NCBI GenBank assembly: GCA_046757725.1 | Contig: JBHHYU010000039.1 | Coordinates: 1 to 24,362 of the forward strand | Source: JBHHYU01 sp046757725 | GTDB lineage: Bacteria; Desulfobacterota; Binatia; UBA9968 | Direction of reading: 5' to 3' | Length of the DNA: 24,362 nt | Shown here: in pieces, positions 22,699 to 24,362 of the stretch | Numbering within the stretch: the stretch's first letter is position 1 | How the letters are laid out: each line of letters begins with the position of its first letter | The notes under the pieces: generated by a model | The model's input: the letters and a program-made list of their open reading frames with translations, nothing else | What the model was told of the DNA's origin: nothing | The model's database searches: none | Program-made: the position numbers and the translations under genes

Positions 22699-23657
22699 CT
22701 ACGTGAACCTCCTAAAGTCCCCCACGGGGTCCAGGTGAAGATATCGGGAGCAAGGTTATCAAGGAACAGGTGAATTAATGCCAGGACCCCAACGTTTTTT
22801 CCTGAGTTGCCGTTTAGCGGAACTTGAGCTTCCAGCTCAAGTTCGACATACTTGCCGGCCCAGAGAAGCCCTGGGTTTAAAAAGGCATTTGTGTGTCCTT
22901 GGTTGGATCGGTCCGCGTTCGTCTCGAAGTTAAATTCGACAAGGGGAAACAGACGGTTGAAGGGCGCGTTTAAACCGACATCCCTAATAAAGGATTGCAG
23001 ATAAGGAATGCTGTACATCATCGCTAGACCGTATGAGATGGTCGTCACATGCCGCTCAACCTCCCGTTCGAGTTCTCCATTTACCATGCTGGTCGTAACG
23101 GTTTTGCCATTCGCTGGGACATTGATTCCCAGGGAACCGGTGATGGCAATAGGTTTCAAATATTTTACGGATTCGGGTAGATCGCCAAGGCCCTTGCCAA
23201 AGAACAAACTCGGGGTGAGGGTGGTTACCCTCTCGGCAACTCTTATGGGACCGACGCCTCCCGGCTCTACCGCAAAACCGGAGCTTAGGATAAACTCATG
23301 CGTGATGCTTCGGAATAGCGCATATTTGAGAGAAAACTCCGGATTACCTGCACCGGATGTTTGGGACTCTTCGTCTCCGTTTTGATCGGCAAAAAGGTAT
23401 TCCCATTCGACCCCTAACGTAAGGTCCCGGGTGAGACGCTTTGCAAACTCAAATCCAAGACTGGTCTCCCGTCCTTCCTTGCTAATGCTTCCCCTCTCGA
23501 ATTTAAGGAGATCCATCTCGTCACTGATAAAGGGATCTTCCAAGACAATCGTGGAAGGGAAGAATCTCTTCCCTATGACGCCATGGGCGTGCGTTAATCC
23601 GACCAGCAAGAAAAAAGCCAAAGGCTGGACGAATGTAAATACTAAAGTTTTTTTCAT
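22695..23657 (-). CDS. Outer-membrane beta-barrel protein
   Basis: The 320-residue product has a signal peptide (ending LVGLTHA, mature HGVIG) and alternating amphipathic strands with aromatic ends throughout: TSLGFEFAKRLTRDLTLGVEWEYLF-type strands, FSLKYALF, TPSLFFGKGLG and LELEAQVPLNG. This is the pattern of transporter-like or phenol-pathway-type outer-membrane barrels that often accompany CopC/SCO genes in uncultured bacteria. The last residues do not end in Phe as is usual for barrels (GGSRR), which leaves the assembly signal unclear. It is the second gene of the long minus-strand unit. Transport of copper is an inference from neighbours. Confidence 0.7.
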   Translation of the reverse strand: MKKTLVFTFVQPLAFFLLVGLTHAHGVIGKRFFPSTIVLEDPFISDEMDLLKFERGSISKEGRETSLGFEFAKRLTRDLTLGVEWEYLFADQNGDEESQTSGAGNPEFSLKYALFRSITHEFILSSGFAVEPGGVGPIRVAERVTTLTPSLFFGKGLGDLPESVKYLKPIAITGSLGINVPANGKTVTTSMVNGELEREVERHVTTISYGLAMMYSIPYLQSFIRDVGLNAPFNRLFPLVEFNFETNADRSNQGHTNAFLNPGLLWAGKYVELELEAQVPLNGNSGKNVGVLALIHLFLDNLAPDIFTWTPWGTLGGSRR

Positions 23658-23803
23658 CTCCTCCTCCTGCTAACAAAGCGTTCATGAGAACGCCGTCATG
23701 AACTCCAGCACCGCATCAAAATTATGACCCTACGAAACAGGTAAACCCTGGTGTGGGGAACTTCGGTGCTCTACCGGCTTGTATAGCCCTGTTAAATCGA
23801 GAT

Positions 23804-24103
23804 TTAGGCTAGAGGAGGAGCTCTGGTTGAGTATGGAAAGATGACCCGAGGGGGAACCGCAGCTTCAACCGAAACGGCAGGCAGCCGGGTTGTCATCGGG
23901 TTCACGAACAGAGTTGCTAAAGGCATCGGCGTTATATGCCGATCTTTAGTAATAGATAAGGCCAGACAGGGATTCCCCTGGTGACCGCTAAACATGTGGT
24001 GGACGTGGTGGGGAGTAGAATAGACGATGGAGAGAAAGAGCAAGAGGGCGCAGGCTAGATGGAAAACACGAACCGTTGGCAACCTGTGCTTACTCGGGCT
24101 CAT
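23804..24103 (-). CDS. Small exported His-rich protein, DUF2946-like
   Basis: From the ATG at 24103 the protein has 99 residues: a short basic N-terminus, one hydrophobic segment (VFHLACALLLFLSIVY) and a His-rich segment directly after it, HHVHHMFSGH. The C-terminal STRAPPL ending resembles DUF2946 proteins, small membrane-anchored proteins found with metal transport genes; the assignment is tentative. The start is preferred over the ATG at 24124 because GAGGAA lies six bases before it and because the promoter at 24128-24155 would start transcription near 24121. It is the first gene of the copper cluster. Confidence 0.6.
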   Translation of the reverse strand: MSPSKHRLPTVRVFHLACALLLFLSIVYSTPHHVHHMFSGHQGNPCLALSITKDRHITPMPLATLFVNPMTTRLPAVSVEAAVPPRVIFPYSTRAPPLA

Positions 24104-24127
24104 TGGAACTTCCTCGGCACGCATGGC

Positions 24128-24155
24128 ATATTATCGACTCCAAAATGAAAGTCAA
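24128..24155 (-). promoter_or_regulatory. Promoter of the minus-strand copper/redox cluster
   Basis: On the minus strand TTGACT (24155-24150, five of six to consensus), a 16-base spacer and TAATAT (24133-24128, four of six). Predicted start of transcription is about 24121, with the ribosome-binding site GAGGAA and ATG at 24103 properly placed behind it. I see no clear copper-regulator palindrome around it. Confidence 0.5.
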
Positions 24156-24362
24156 CCTGTATTGGCTCTCCGTTAAAGAAAGTGGTCCCTCAGGAGAAAA
24201 CCTTCCGGCCTGAGTCAATAAGTCTGTACCTCGACGGCTACCCTCCCGTCCCCTTCGGGTGAGCTCTCCAACGGCCTGGGCCTGCCTTAAACCTCCACGT
24301 CCCTGTGCCTTGTATCTTGGTTTTGTGTATATTGAACATAGTTAAAGCGAAACAGGACGGGA

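Noticed and set aside
1..24362. CRISPR arrays, rRNA genes, insertion sequences
   Set aside because: No regularly spaced repeats, no rRNA-like sequence and no transposase or integrase frame was seen in the window.

Overview
The window reads as chromosomal DNA of an uncultured, Gram-negative, respiring bacterium. The evidence is an outer-membrane beta-barrel protein, a periplasmic c-type cytochrome, heme-copper oxidase assembly factors (SCO, CtaG/Cox11), VKOR-driven periplasmic disulfide formation, queuosine and riboflavin genes and an Flp pilin. TGA is an ordinary stop in many genes here, yet one redox gene needs TGA read as selenocysteine, so the host probably has Sec machinery. I cannot assign a phylum; an uncultured deltaproteobacterial, Tectomicrobia-like or NC10-like lineage is only a guess.

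Layout. (1) 1-2490 is an AT-richer accessory segment: a SprT-like metallopeptidase and a tightly overlapping three-gene cassette (TIGR04255 family plus two conserved unknowns). It ends near a 27-base tRNA-Pro 3'-end fragment, which looks like the scar of an element integrated at a tRNA gene. (2) 2767-5188: larE, a small membrane protein, a YqaA/DedA-type membrane protein and a lone Flp pilin too short for routine gene calling. (3) 5355-6428: a secreted DsbA-like thioredoxin-fold protein whose active site reads Sec-Pro-Phe-Cys, with a SECIS-like hairpin directly after the TGA. (4) 6569-8756: the C-terminal remnant of an ArnT-like glycosyltransferase followed by an intact one. (5) 9102-10481: a RibBX-type riboflavin protein (degenerate GTP cyclohydrolase II half) and an FmdB zinc ribbon. 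(6) 10488-12425, minus strand: a periplasmic-binding-protein-fold enzyme related to 4,5-dihydroxyphthalate decarboxylase with two unknown genes, one cut by an in-frame TGA. (7) 12642-14494, plus strand: ketopantoate reductase and a diheme cytochrome c with an unusual first heme motif.

(8) 14508-24155, minus strand, is the main coherent unit: about twelve co-directional genes behind one good promoter at the far right end. In transcription order: His-rich small secreted protein, outer-membrane beta-barrel, CopC, a 63-residue coupled small protein, CusF-like copper protein with Ig-like tail, an NTF2-like/Cox11 fusion, a DUF4382-like secreted protein, SCO1, a DUF255 thioredoxin protein, VKOR-thioredoxin fusion, a Cys-less rhodanese, and QueC. 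Several neighbours overlap by 4 bases (ATGA or GTGA). I infer an envelope programme that acquires copper, keeps cysteines in the right redox state and delivers copper to a cytochrome oxidase; QueC may only be a passenger. The strongest points for follow-up are the Sec-DsbA, the accessory cassette at the tRNA scar, the NTF2-Cox11 fusion and the degenerate RibBX.
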